Source of the DNA: Lachnospiraceae bacterium
Lineage (GTDB): Bacteria; Bacillota; Clostridia; Lachnospirales; Lachnospiraceae
Reading direction: 5' to 3'
Length of the DNA stretch: 64,000 nt
NCBI GenBank assembly: GCA_003862155.1
Contig: QOUV01000003.1
Location: 62,001-126,000, forward strand
In this document: piece by piece, positions 29,215 to 37,903 of the stretch
Numbering within the stretch: position 1 is the stretch's first letter
Layout: each line of letters begins with the position of its first letter
Made by a program: the position numbers and the translations under genes
The notes under the pieces: generated by a model
Databases searched by the model: none
What the model saw: the letters and a program-made list of their open reading frames with translations, nothing else
What the model was told of the DNA's origin: nothing

Positions 29215-30654
29215 TTATTTCAAATATTCTGTCTTGATGTAACCTATCTTGCCACTGCATGCGACCTTTGTCCAGCCATCGCTCTGATTCGAGATCACCG
29301 TAACCTTCTCACCCTTGTATGCGAGGTGAATTCGTTTTGCGGAACTCGACGGGCTCTTTCTGATGTTGTAGGTATCCATCAGCATGATGGTCTTTCCTGC
29401 CTTAGGTCCTTTGGCTTTCGACTTCTTCTTATCTGAAGACTTTTTCTTTTCTGAAGACTTCTTTTTATCTGAAGACGACTTCTTCTCAGAAGATGATTTC
29501 TTCTTCGACTTATCAGAGGAAGATGAGTCGCTCTTCTTCGCGGACTTTACTTTCTTTACGTATTCCTTTCTGATATAGCCGGTCTTACCCTTGTAGGATA
29601 CCTTAAGCCACTTGCCCTTCGTACCCTTCTTGGTAACAGTCGTACCCTTCTTCAGAGTCTTTATTATATCTGACTTGACAGAATCGCTCTTCCTGAGATT
29701 CGTCTCCGTAGTGGTCTTGTACTGGTCACCCTTTGGCTTCGTGCTCTCAGAAGTGTCTTTACTCTTCTTATCGGAATCAGACTTCTTCTTAGCCTCCTCA
29801 GCTTTCTTCTTAGCCTCTTCAGCTTTCTTCTTATCTTCTGCCGCTTTCTTCTTAGCCTTCTCAGCCGCCTTCTTCCTGGCTGCTGCCTCTGCCTTCTCTG
29901 CTTCCTTTCTGTACTTTAACTGCCATGCCTTTACCTTGGCAGGGAAAGTCTTGCTCATGAAGCTCTCGAACTTCTTGTCGGAAAGAGAGATCTCGTTGTA
30001 TTCCTTCTGGACCTTTGTCTGAAGGCTTACTACGTCCTTCTGCTCCTCAAAAGAAGCGATAGCGGATACGACCTTAGGATCCATGTCGTTCTCTTTGTTC
30101 GTCTGATTGAACGAACTGTAAAGGTTATTGATATGCAGGCCGCCCGACTTGTCCTTCTCTACATAGAAAAAGTCAAGTCCCGGAGCTGCGGATTTAAGCC
30201 CCTTGAAATGGATCTGCTCGTATACAGAGACAAACCTGGCGCCTTTCTCAGCGCCGTCCTTGGTATAGATCTCCTTGATATCATAGGAATCGATGAGACT
30301 ACCCATGAATTTGATGTAGCTCTTCTCCATATCAGAAACAGGCGAAGCAACGCTTTCTATCTTAGAGGTGTTTCCGTCTGCGTAGTACTTATAGTATTCT
30401 GTCAGGAGATCGTGGAGATTAGAGTTCCTCTTCTCCTTCTTATAGACAGTGGACTTCTGCGTGCTGTTGCCGGAAGCATCAGTCAGAATAAACGCATTCT
30501 TCGCCGAAGCATCTCCGGAGGCCGCTCCCTGCCGCAGCTTCCTTACCCTGCTGGCAGAAACAGCTATGACGATTATAAAAATGACGGCTAATACTATCGC
30601 TTCAATGTGCTTTTTATTCTTAAAAAATTTCTTGATGGGATCTAAATACTTCAT
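29215..30654 (-). CDS. Membrane-anchored protein with two bacterial SH3 domains
   Basis: A 479-residue protein with one N-terminal membrane helix (about residues 18-36) and the rest predicted outside. Residues about 75-230 form an unrecognised globular region. A Lys/Ala/Glu stretch with AEEAKKK repeats follows, then an SH3b domain (about 315-375, TNLRKSDSVKSDIIKTLKKG), a Lys/Ser/Asp spacer with KKSS repeats, and a second SH3b domain at the C-terminus (DTYNIRKSPSSSAKRIHLAY). SH3b pairs usually bind the cell wall. No hydrolase domain is seen, so it is more likely a wall-binding or signalling protein than an autolysin. Confidence 0.85.
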   Translation of the reverse strand: MKYLDPIKKFFKNKKHIEAIVLAVIFIIVIAVSASRVRKLRQGAASGDASAKNAFILTDASGNSTQKSTVYKKEKRNSNLHDLLTEYYKYYADGNTSKIESVASPVSDMEKSYIKFMGSLIDSYDIKEIYTKDGAEKGARFVSVYEQIHFKGLKSAAPGLDFFYVEKDKSGGLHINNLYSSFNQTNKENDMDPKVVSAIASFEEQKDVVSLQTKVQKEYNEISLSDKKFESFMSKTFPAKVKAWQLKYRKEAEKAEAAARKKAAEKAKKKAAEDKKKAEEAKKKAEEAKKKSDSDKKSKDTSESTKPKGDQYKTTTETNLRKSDSVKSDIIKTLKKGTTVTKKGTKGKWLKVSYKGKTGYIRKEYVKKVKSAKKSDSSSSDKSKKKSSSEKKSSSDKKKSSEKKKSSDKKKSKAKGPKAGKTIMLMDTYNIRKSPSSSAKRIHLAYKGEKVTVISNQSDGWTKVACSGKIGYIKTEYLK

Positions 30655-30697
30655 ATTACGCTCCTAAAAAAATGATCCCCCTCCCTCACAATCATAT

Positions 30698-30726
30698 GAT
30701 ATAGTGGCCAACCTATTGATCACCAA
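30698..30726 (-). promoter_or_regulatory. Possible promoter of the SH3-domain protein gene
   Basis: Minus strand TTGGTG (30726-30721), a 17-bp spacer and TATATC (30703-30698). It lies just after the tRNA-Arg gene. Confidence 0.45.
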
Positions 30727-30745
30727 ATCATAATATTCAAAAAAA

Positions 30746-30819
30746 TGTAGACGATGGGATTCGAACCCACGGCCTTCAGAGTCGGAGTCTGACGCGCTAT
30801 CCAGCTGCGCTACGCCTAC
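30746..30819 (-). tRNA. tRNA-Arg (anticodon CCG)
   Basis: 74 bases, minus strand. Acceptor stem GTAGGCG/CGTCTAC with one G-U pair, anticodon stem TCAGA/TCTGA, loop CTCCGAC with anticodon CCG reading CGG, and T arm GTGGGTTCGAATCCCAT. CCA is not encoded. A run of six T follows directly. Confidence 0.95.
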
Positions 30820-30854
30820 ACACAAAGGCCCATGTAAAAAAGCCCAGTACAGCT

Positions 30855-30883
30855 ATGATACCAAGATGTCACTATTTTGTCAA
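30855..30883 (-). promoter_or_regulatory. tRNA-Arg promoter overlapping the 3' end of aroK
   Basis: Minus strand TTGACA (30883-30878), a 17-bp spacer and TATCAT (30860-30855). The -35 lies inside the last codons of aroK. Confidence 0.75.
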
Positions 30884-31378
30884 GGATTCACAGATTATGG
30901 CGGCCACCTCCTCAGGGGTCTTATCGTCTGTCTCTACAGTGATATCAGCTGCCGCGGAATAGGCCTCTTCCCGCTGATTCATCAGAGTCTTGATGCGCTC
31001 GAGCGGATCTTTTGCCTGAAGAAGCGGTCTTAAAGTATCGCCCTTTACCCTGTCATACACAGTCTCTGCCGTCGCAGTAAGCCGCACGACTGTGCCGTTT
31101 TTCTTCATATAAGATACGTTCTTTTCTCTAAGCGGCGCACCGCCTCCACAGGAGATTATTGAATTGCCTTGCTTTTCAGACAGTTTCTTAAAGACTCCGG
31201 TCTCAATTTCCCGAAAGCCCTCTTCTCCCGACTCTTTAAAAATCTCTGTGATCGACTTTCTCTCCTGAGAGACGATCAGGTCGTCTGTGTCAAAAAGCTC
31301 TCTTCCGGTAAGCTTCGAGAGAGCCTCTCCGGTAGAAGTCTTTCCAGTTCCCATAAATCCAATCAAATATATCTGCAT
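30872..31378 (-). CDS. aroK: Shikimate kinase
   Basis: A 168-residue P-loop kinase that phosphorylates shikimate. Walker A is LIGFMGTGKTSTGEAL, the Asp in FDTDDLI binds substrate, SCGGGAPLRE is the shikimate-binding glycine motif, and the lid contains GDTLRPLLQ. Its ATG shares one base with the aroD stop (TGATG). The aroD-aroK pair faces the divergent aroF-aroE pair. Confidence 0.95.
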   Translation of the reverse strand: MQIYLIGFMGTGKTSTGEALSKLTGRELFDTDDLIVSQERKSITEIFKESGEEGFREIETGVFKKLSEKQGNSIISCGGGAPLREKNVSYMKKNGTVVRLTATAETVYDRVKGDTLRPLLQAKDPLERIKTLMNQREEAYSAAADITVETDDKTPEEVAAIICESLTK

Positions 31379-32124
31379 CAGTCCCTGCCTGCTTCAGCCA
31401 AAATTCTAATAATCTCTTTTAGTTCAAGGTAATCGAGCTGTCCCGGGGCGCTCGCCTCTTTGTCCGCGCCAAATGTGATACACGAACCGGAAGTGCCTCC
31501 CGAAACACGGCTGATAACGCCTGTTTTTCCCATCGACATAGTGACCTCAGGTGTATTCGGATACTTCAGATGAAAATCGACGGTAACTCCTAACAGCCTT
31601 TCGACATCGAGTGCATCCTGCGGCATTACAGCAAGTTTTACAATGTCTGCCCCGGCATCTCTCATTCCCTCGAGATAGTCAAACATCGTCTTTCCATCCG
31701 GTGTCATCTTAAAATCGTGGTGTGAGAGGATGGTCTTTACGCCAGATCCGCTGATCTCCGAAATGAAGCTTCTGCTGTGCGAGATCGTATCGTATTCAAT
31801 GTCTACGATATCTGCGCATCCGCTGGCTGCACACGTCTTAAGCACATCCTCGTAATCATTCCCGCTGTATCTGCCGCCTTCCTTCTGTGTCCTTAACGTA
31901 CAGATAAGCGGCGTATCTCCCGCAGCAGTTCTTACTTCCTTAAAAATATGCGGCAATTTTTCAAGTGAGGCAATATCTTCAAAAAAATCCATCCTCCACT
32001 CTATCATATCAGTCTGAGAAGACAGATCTCTAATATGCTCTGTGATATCTGAACAGGCAGTGTCTGTAACAGGTACACAGACAGCCGGAATCCCGTTATT
32101 TAACTCAAGTCCTCTGACCTTCAC
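31378..32124 (-). CDS. aroD: 3-dehydroquinate dehydratase, type I
   Basis: A 248-residue class I enzyme that forms 3-dehydroshikimate through a Schiff base. The catalytic Lys is in DIVKLAVMP and the catalytic His in TILSHHDFK; MGKTGVISRVSGG is the usual C-terminal motif. The start is read as GTG, seven bases after a strong GGAGG. A TTG seven codons earlier is in frame but lies upstream of that ribosome-binding site. Confidence 0.94.
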   Translation of the reverse strand: MKVRGLELNNGIPAVCVPVTDTACSDITEHIRDLSSQTDMIEWRMDFFEDIASLEKLPHIFKEVRTAAGDTPLICTLRTQKEGGRYSGNDYEDVLKTCAASGCADIVDIEYDTISHSRSFISEISGSGVKTILSHHDFKMTPDGKTMFDYLEGMRDAGADIVKLAVMPQDALDVERLLGVTVDFHLKYPNTPEVTMSMGKTGVISRVSGGTSGSCITFGADKEASAPGQLDYLELKEIIRILAEAGRD

Positions 32125-32138
32125 GTCTCTTCCTCCGA

Positions 32139-32167
32139 TTGACAAAATAACGTTTATACTTTATCAT
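32139..32167 (+). promoter_or_regulatory. aroF-aroE promoter
   Basis: TTGACA (32139-32144), a 17-bp spacer and TATCAT (32162-32167). It lies within 15 bp of the aroD start, so divergent control of the shikimate genes is likely. Confidence 0.75.
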
Positions 32168-32201
32168 AAGAAGGCTGATTTAGCAAGGAAAGGAAAAAAA
32201 G

Positions 32202-33233
32202 ATGAGCTTTAAATATCTAAGACCAATGCCTTCGCCTGATGAGATAAAGAGTGAACTCCCTCTTTCAGAGAAAGGCACAGCTGTAAAGAAGAAAAGAGAC
32301 CAGGAGATTGCCGATATCATCACTGGAAAGGACAGCAGATTTTTAGTCATCGTCGGACCGTGTTCAGCCGACAATGAGGACGCTGTCATCGACTATATCA
32401 GCCGTCTCGCTAAGGTTGCAGATAAGATCAAAGACAAGGTACTTGTTGTCCCGAGAATCTATACCAATAAGCCGAGGACCACTGGAGAAGGCTACAAGGG
32501 CATTGCCACCCAGCCTGATCCGATGGGAGCACCTGATATGGTGGCCGGCCTTAAAGCTATGCGTCATATGCATATCCGCTCCATCGAGGAGTACGGAATG
32601 TCAGCCGCCGACGAGATGCTCTACCCGGAGAACTGGGTCTATGTAGACGATCTGCTCTCATACGTTGCCATCGGGGCCCGTTCCGTTGAAGACCAGCACC
32701 ACCGTCTGACTGTCTCGGGTTTTGATGTCGCAAGCGGCATGAAAAATCCTACCAGCGGAGACTTTTCAGTGATGCTCAACTCAGTCTATGCAGCCCAGCA
32801 TCCGCACCATTTCACATTTGCAGGTTACGAGGTTGAGACGACCGGTAATCCTCTGGCACACACTATTCTTCGCGGCGCCGTATCGAGACACGGCAACAAT
32901 TCAGAGAACTACCACTACGAGGATCTGATGAGGCTTAAGGTCATGTACGACCAGATGGACGTCGTAAACCAGGCCTCGATAATCGATGTAAATCACTCGA
33001 ATTCCGGAAAGAAGTTCAAGCATCAGATCCGTATCGTGCACGAAGTCATGCACAACCGCCGCTTCTCACTTGACATCCACAATCTTGTCAAGGGCGTCAT
33101 GATAGAAAGCTACTTAGTCGAAGGTAATCAGAAGATCTCCGACCACCAGACCTATGGACAGTCTATCACTGATCCATGCTTAGGCTGGGATGATACAGAA
33201 AAACTGCTTTACGATATTGCAGATCAGGCGTGA
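32202..33233 (+). CDS. aroF: 3-deoxy-7-phosphoheptulonate synthase, class I (AroFGH type)
   Basis: A 343-residue DAHP synthase that joins phosphoenolpyruvate and erythrose 4-phosphate. It has VGPCSA, VVPRIYTNKPRTTGEGYKG, GARSVEDQHHR and DVNHSNSGK, all hallmarks of the AroF/G/H group. No separate regulatory domain (ACT or chorismate mutase) is fused. Which aromatic amino acid inhibits it cannot be told. AAGGAAAGG precedes the ATG. aroE follows directly. Confidence 0.95.
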   Translation: MSFKYLRPMPSPDEIKSELPLSEKGTAVKKKRDQEIADIITGKDSRFLVIVGPCSADNEDAVIDYISRLAKVADKIKDKVLVVPRIYTNKPRTTGEGYKGIATQPDPMGAPDMVAGLKAMRHMHIRSIEEYGMSAADEMLYPENWVYVDDLLSYVAIGARSVEDQHHRLTVSGFDVASGMKNPTSGDFSVMLNSVYAAQHPHHFTFAGYEVETTGNPLAHTILRGAVSRHGNNSENYHYEDLMRLKVMYDQMDVVNQASIIDVNHSNSGKKFKHQIRIVHEVMHNRRFSLDIHNLVKGVMIESYLVEGNQKISDHQTYGQSITDPCLGWDDTEKLLYDIADQA

Positions 33234-33234
33234 T

Positions 33235-34113
33235 ATGGAAAAATTACCATCGGCCTCTTTTATAGATGGCCACACTACACTCTACTGTCTTTTAGGGCAT
33301 CCTGCCCGCCACAGTATTTCACCTGCTATGCACACGACAGCTGCAAAGCTTCTCGGTGTAAATATGGTCTATCTCGCTTTTGACATTGAGCCAAACGAGA
33401 TAGCTGTAGCAGTCGAAGCTCTGAGGCTTCTTGCGGCAGGCGGATTCAATCTGACTATGCCTTTCAAGAACACAGTCATCCCGTTTATCGACCGGATAAC
33501 AAAGGCGTCAGAGCTGTCCGGCTCCGTAAATACTGTCGTAAACAAAGACGGTGTACTTATAGGTGATACTACAGATGGCATCGGCTATCTGAATTCCCTT
33601 CTGGATTCAGGTTTCGACTACCACGGTAAGAAAATGACGCTCCTTGGTGCCGGCGGCGCAGCCAAATCCATTGCTGCATCAGCTGCCCTCTCGGGCGTAA
33701 AGCGCATTGATATTTTTAAAAGAAAAAACAAGACCTACGAGGAGACTGAAGCCTTCGCCGAGAAGATAAACGCTTCTACAGACTGCGACATCCTCGTTTT
33801 CCCAATGGACGACTCCGATGCCATGCGCGACTCTATCCTCTCATCTGACATCCTGACGAATGCCACGAACGTTGGGATGGAGGACGATAAGACAAGCCTC
33901 GTTCCAAGGGAATTTCTTCGTCCGGACCTCTTCGTCTCGGACATCATCTACCACCCGGCAGAGACGACTCTTCTCTCCTACGCGAAGGAAGTCGGCTGTC
34001 CATATAAAAACGGCGAGGAAATGCTCCTCTATCAGGGCGCAGCCTCATTCAAAGAATGGACAGGGCTCGATATGCCGATTGAAGCTATCAAGAAGATAGT
34101 ATTTCACTTCTAA
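33235..34113 (+). CDS. aroE: Shikimate dehydrogenase
   Basis: A 292-residue NADP-dependent AroE. Substrate residues are seen in YCLLGHPARHSISPAMHTTA and NLTMPFKNTVIPF (catalytic Lys). The dinucleotide fold is LLGAGGAAKSIAASAAL, and YQGAASFKEWTG marks the C-terminus. ATG at 33235 lies one base after the aroF stop. A longer frame beginning at 33190 lies inside aroF. Coupled translation explains the weak ribosome-binding site. Confidence 0.95.
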   Translation: MEKLPSASFIDGHTTLYCLLGHPARHSISPAMHTTAAKLLGVNMVYLAFDIEPNEIAVAVEALRLLAAGGFNLTMPFKNTVIPFIDRITKASELSGSVNTVVNKDGVLIGDTTDGIGYLNSLLDSGFDYHGKKMTLLGAGGAAKSIAASAALSGVKRIDIFKRKNKTYEETEAFAEKINASTDCDILVFPMDDSDAMRDSILSSDILTNATNVGMEDDKTSLVPREFLRPDLFVSDIIYHPAETTLLSYAKEVGCPYKNGEEMLLYQGAASFKEWTGLDMPIEAIKKIVFHF

Positions 34114-34143
34114 AAGATTTCCGGCTCTGCGACAGTCTATAGT

Positions 34144-34177
34144 AAAAAAGGGTCCGTTGCAAATTTGCAACGGGCCC
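34144..34177. terminator. Terminator between aroE and pyrG
   Basis: A 14-bp stem GGGTCCGTTGCAAA/TTTGCAACGGGCCC with one T-G pair. The minus-strand tail is six T, which suits pyrG. The plus tail TTAATTAG is weaker. Confidence 0.82.
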
Positions 34178-34190
34178 TTAATTAGCGGTG

Positions 34191-35810
34191 TTAATTTTTA
34201 ACTTCGTGCTTGTCAACGCAGGCTGCGATGAATTCTCTGAAGAGAGGATGAGCCTTGTTCGGGCGGCTCTTAAACTCCGGATGGAACTGAACGCCTACGT
34301 GGAAGCGGTTCTTAGGCTCCTCGACAGCTTCTACGATAGAACCGTCAGGTGAAGTTCCTGAGATCTTGAGGCCGGCCTTTGAAAGAACGTCCTTGTACTC
34401 GTTGTTGAACTCGAATCTGTGTCTGTGGCGCTCATTTACCTGGCGAAGGCCATAGGCCTTGTCGAGCATCGAGCCTTTGACTATCTTGCAAGGATATGCG
34501 CCGAGACGCATCGTGCCACCTTTTCTTACTATGCGCATCTGCTCTTCCATAAGGTCGATAACGAGATGCTGTCCGTTCTCATTGAACTCACGGCTGTTCG
34601 CGTCTTCGATGCCGCAGACATCTCTGGCGTATTCTATAACCGAGATCTGCATTCCAAGGCAGAGTCCAAAGTACGGGATATCGTTCTCTCTGGCATATCT
34701 GCAGGCAGTAACCATGCCCTCGATTCCTCTGTCACCAAAGCCACCAGGAACTACGATTCCATCGAGTCCGCCTATCGTATCGGCAACATTATCATTCGTG
34801 ATCTTCTCAGAGTCGATCCACTCGATATCTACAGTGGAGTCATTCTCATATCCGCCGTGGTACAAAGCCTCACGGACTGAAAGATATGCATCGTGGAGTG
34901 CTACATATTTTCCTACAATACCAACCTTTACTGTCTTCTTCAGGTTGTGGATTCTCTTTACGAGATTCTGCCACTCTGTGAGATCCGGCTTCTTCTTCTC
35001 AAGCCCAAGCTCACGGCAGACAACGTCATCAAGACCATTCGCATGGAGCATCAGCGGCGCCTCATACAGTGAATCCATCGTAGTGTTTTCGATAACACAG
35101 TCTTTCTTTACGTTGCAGAAAAGTGAGATCTTATCCTTGATGCTCTGCTCGAGTGGCTCATTCGCACGGGCAACAATGATATCAGGAGAAATACCGAGTG
35201 AACGCAGCTCCTTTACTGAGTGCTGTGTCGGCTTACTCTTGTGCTCGTTCGATCCAGCGAGGAACGGGACAAGCGTCACATGTATGAACAGCGTGTTCTC
35301 TTGACCTCTCTCGAGTGAAACCTGTCTGATGGCCTCGAGGAAAGGCTGTGACTCGATATCACCTGTGGTACCGCCGATCTCTGTGATAAGCACATCGGCA
35401 TTCGAGGTCTCAGCACCCATATAAATAAAGTGCTTGATCTCATCTGTGATATGCGGGATAACCTGAACTGTCTGTCCGAGGTACTCACCCTGTCTCTCGC
35501 GGTTCAGTACGTTCCAGTACACCTTACCGGAAGTCAGGTTCGAGAACTTGTTCAGGTTCTCATCGATGAAACGCTCGTAATGGCCGAGGTCAAGGTCTGT
35601 CTCCGCGCCATCTTCCGTAACAAACACTTCTCCGTGCTGATAAGGGCTCATAGTTCCCGGATCAACATTCATATAAGGGTCAAGCTTCTGTGATGCGACT
35701 TTGTAGCCACGGGTCTTTAAAAGCCTTCCAAGCGAAGCTGCTGTGATTCCCTTTCCAAGTCCGGAAACCACACCACCGGTAACGAAAACAAACTTTGTGT
35801 TCTTTGCCAT
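34191..35810 (-). CDS. pyrG: CTP synthase
   Basis: A 539-residue enzyme that aminates UTP to CTP. The N-terminal synthetase domain begins [20 protein letters not shown]. The C-terminal glutamine amidotransferase has the catalytic Cys in YFGLCLGMQ and the His-Glu pair in [11 protein letters not shown]. Length is normal. The leader of about 45 bases contains no terminator hairpin, so the CTP-sensitive attenuation known in some Bacillus species is not apparent. Confidence 0.98.
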   Translation of the reverse strand: MAKNTKFVFVTGGVVSGLGKGITAASLGRLLKTRGYKVASQKLDPYMNVDPGTMSPYQHGEVFVTEDGAETDLDLGHYERFIDENLNKFSNLTSGKVYWNVLNRERQGEYLGQTVQVIPHITDEIKHFIYMGAETSNADVLITEIGGTTGDIESQPFLEAIRQVSLERGQENTLFIHVTLVPFLAGSNEHKSKPTQHSVKELRSLGISPDIIVARANEPLEQSIKDKISLFCNVKKDCVIENTTMDSLYEAPLMLHANGLDDVVCRELGLEKKKPDLTEWQNLVKRIHNLKKTVKVGIVGKYVALHDAYLSVREALYHGGYENDSTVDIEWIDSEKITNDNVADTIGGLDGIVVPGGFGDRGIEGMVTACRYARENDIPYFGLCLGMQISVIEYARDVCGIEDANSREFNENGQHLVIDLMEEQMRIVRKGGTMRLGAYPCKIVKGSMLDKAYGLRQVNERHRHRFEFNNEYKDVLSKAGLKISGTSPDGSIVEAVEEPKNRFHVGVQFHPEFKSRPNKAHPLFREFIAACVDKHEVKN

Positions 35811-35863
35811 TTCTTTTCCTTTCGCGCTGCACTATAGTTTAATTTTTCTCAGATAACTTTTAG

Positions 35864-35892
35864 ATTATATCTTATTTCCGGAGAACATTCAA
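35864..35892 (-). promoter_or_regulatory. pyrG promoter
   Basis: Minus strand TTGAAT (35892-35887), a 17-bp spacer and TATAAT (35869-35864). Confidence 0.75.
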
Positions 35893-35914
35893 CATATGAC
35901 TTAAATATGTAAAA

Positions 35915-36484
35915 TTAATCCGTATAGTAGTCTATGATCTCCTCTGCGACCTGACCTCTCGGCACACGCCTGTCCATCGCAGTCTTCTCGATGTACCTGT
36001 GCGCCTCGGCCTCGGTCAAATTTTTTTGATTTATAAGGATGCTCTTGGCATGATCGACAATTCTTACCTCGGAAAGTTTTCTCTCGAGTCTCTTTATCTC
36101 TGCATCGGCCTTTTTCATTCGGCTGTCAGCCGCCTCCGCAAAGTCGAGTGCCGAAAAAAACATCGACTTGCTTATAGGCTTCACAAGGCAGATTACACCT
36201 GCCTTCTGCACATGTCCGGCGATATCTTCGAAATAGTCGTCCTTTACGAAAAGTATCACCTGGCAGCTGATATCAGATGCCAGCTCCTCCGAGAGTTCTT
36301 CGGCGCTCGCGTTTCCGATAGGCGCATTTATGACGCAGATGTCCGGAGAAAATTCCTCCATGGCCTGTCTGCCCTCTTCGGCTGTGGAGGCCAGTTTTAT
36401 CTTGTCGTATCCATTTGCTGAAAGAAAGTCTTTGAAAAATTTCATCGCCTTTGGAGCATCACTGATAACTAAAGCTCTATCCAA
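35915..36484 (-). CDS. ANTAR-domain regulator with pseudo-receiver domain (NitR-like)
   Basis: A 189-residue protein. A receiver-like domain (residues 1-120) has Asn53 where a phosphorylated Asp is expected (PDICVINAP) and only one of the usual acidic pair; the conserved Lys is present in LVKPIS. A coiled coil (about 125-140) leads into a C-terminal ANTAR domain (VDHAKSILINQKNLTEAEAHRYIEKTAMDRR). ANTAR proteins bind paired RNA hairpins to prevent termination. It follows the glutamine-synthetase-like gene by 11 bp, as in clostridial glnA-nitR pairs, so nitrogen-linked antitermination is plausible. Confidence 0.85.
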   Translation of the reverse strand: MDRALVISDAPKAMKFFKDFLSANGYDKIKLASTAEEGRQAMEEFSPDICVINAPIGNASAEELSEELASDISCQVILFVKDDYFEDIAGHVQKAGVICLVKPISKSMFFSALDFAEAADSRMKKADAEIKRLERKLSEVRIVDHAKSILINQKNLTEAEAHRYIEKTAMDRRVPRGQVAEEIIDYYTD

Positions 36485-36495
36485 AGGGGACCTCC

Positions 36496-37746
36496 TTAAA
36501 GTTCATTGTCCTTTAATGTGTTTAAGAACCGCTCTGTGATGGCTGCTCTCTTCTCATCCTTTAAAAATCCGGATTCCTTTGCCACATCGTAGGCTTCTGC
36601 AAGAGAGAGCGGAAGCTTTGAGTATTTCCAGCGGTCTTCCTCTGTTATCAGATAGCCCGGCTTTTCAAGCGGCTCAGGGAGTTTTTCATTATTTTTAACG
36701 CCCTCAAGCCCCGCCTGTATCATCATCGCAAACCCGATGTACGGATTCATCATCGAGTCAGGGGAACGCAGGATGCAAAAATCGTACTTCCCATGAACCA
36801 TCGGGATCCTGATCATTCTCGATTCATTCTGGTGAGACCAGGTGAGGTACTTAGGCGCAGAATCCTCTCCAAAACGAAGGTATGATTCCTTCTTCGGATT
36901 TAAAAATACCGTGATTTCCCTTATCCTGTTAAAAATTCCCGCCATAAATGAGAATACCATCTCGGGATCTGTGTCAAACAGATTCTGCGCTTCTCTGAAG
37001 AGGCTTATCTTAATATGGAAACCGTTTCCAGGAAGTCCCTCGAGTGGTTTCGGCTCAAATGACGCCGTAAGCCCGTTTCTCGCAGCGATTGTCGTTACGA
37101 CATTTTTGTAGGTCATGAAGTGATCTGCACTGTGAAGGGCTCCGGCTGATCTGAATTCTATCTCATTTTGTCCAGGGCCAACCTCATGGTGACTGGAGAT
37201 TGGCGGAACGTCCATGTCCGATAGTGTCAGGCAGATCTCACGCCTTATGTTCTCGCCGCGGTCGAGTGGCGCCACATCAAAGTAGCTGGCGGAGTCCATC
37301 GGCTCCTGAGTAGGAAAGCCATCTTCGTCATTTTTAAAGAGGAAAAATTCACTCCTGAGTCCGAGTCTTACGGAGAAACCTGCTTTTTTACACTCTTTTA
37401 TGGTGTCAGATAAAAATTTTCTCGAATCGTAAGGATATGGAGTGCCATCCTGTGTCACTACATTACAGTAAAATCTGATAACCCTTCCGGCCTGCGGTCT
37501 CCAAGGCAGGACCGAGAGCGTATTCGGATCCGGTTTCAAATAGAGGTCCCTGTACTTCGGGTCATCGTATCCAAGGATCCTGAAAGCATCAAAAGCTATC
37601 CCCGAATCGAATGCCTTACCCAGAATATCCGGCTGAATGGCTATATTCTTGTGGTTTCCAAGCATATCTGAAAAGGCGAGTCTGATAAAGCGTACATCGT
37701 TCTCTTCCACGTACTGCAGTGCCTCTTCGACTGTATATCCTGCCAT
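36496..37746 (-). CDS. Divergent glutamine synthetase family protein
   Basis: A 416-residue type I glutamine synthetase homologue. The N-terminus (YTVEEALQYVEENDVRFIRL) and SHHEVGPGQNEIEF fit GlnA. Several core motifs differ: NGSGMH is replaced by PGNGFH near residue 242, the NRS of the ATP/phosphate region is NES at 307-309, and the metal-binding Glu of the usual VEVR motif appears replaced (CILR, 324-327). It could be a weak or altered synthetase, an enzyme for another amine, or a regulator. ATG at 37746 has AGGA six bases upstream and matches the GlnA start. A frame extending to 37767 lacks that site. Confidence 0.82.
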   Translation of the reverse strand: MAGYTVEEALQYVEENDVRFIRLAFSDMLGNHKNIAIQPDILGKAFDSGIAFDAFRILGYDDPKYRDLYLKPDPNTLSVLPWRPQAGRVIRFYCNVVTQDGTPYPYDSRKFLSDTIKECKKAGFSVRLGLRSEFFLFKNDEDGFPTQEPMDSASYFDVAPLDRGENIRREICLTLSDMDVPPISSHHEVGPGQNEIEFRSAGALHSADHFMTYKNVVTTIAARNGLTASFEPKPLEGLPGNGFHIKISLFREAQNLFDTDPEMVFSFMAGIFNRIREITVFLNPKKESYLRFGEDSAPKYLTWSHQNESRMIRIPMVHGKYDFCILRSPDSMMNPYIGFAMMIQAGLEGVKNNEKLPEPLEKPGYLITEEDRWKYSKLPLSLAEAYDVAKESGFLKDEKRAAITERFLNTLKDNEL

Positions 37747-37806
37747 AAAATTCCTTTCTGATGCCATAAAGCAGTGTAAAAAACAATTACAAAAAACACG
37801 TCAATA

Positions 37807-37843
37807 TTAAGAAACACCCGTCCGGAAAGTTTCCGGACAGGTG
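37807..37843 (-). terminator. Hairpin between tpiA and the glutamine-synthetase-like gene
   Basis: A 14-bp stem CACCTGTCCGGAAA/TTTCCGGACGGGTG with one mismatch and a one-base centre, followed by TTTCTTAATATT on the minus strand. It probably ends gap-pgk-tpiA. Because it also lies upstream of a gene with an ANTAR partner, it could be a controlled terminator. Confidence 0.65.
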
Positions 37844-37903
37844 CCAAAAAACAGAACACAAACTGTGATATCCTGTTTCAGTTCAATTCTAAATGAGAGT
37901 AAA

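Noticed and set aside
32125-32145. TTG start for AroD seven codons upstream
   Set aside because: The strong GGAGG lies between that TTG and the GTG, at correct spacing only for the GTG.
35811-35863. CTP-sensing attenuator before pyrG
   Set aside because: The leader is about 45 bases and contains no terminator hairpin or C-run start region as required by the Bacillus mechanism.
37768-37903. ANTAR-type double hairpin before the glutamine-synthetase-like gene
   Set aside because: One strong hairpin is present, but I could not find a convincing pair of stems with six-base loops; it is listed only as a terminator-like hairpin.
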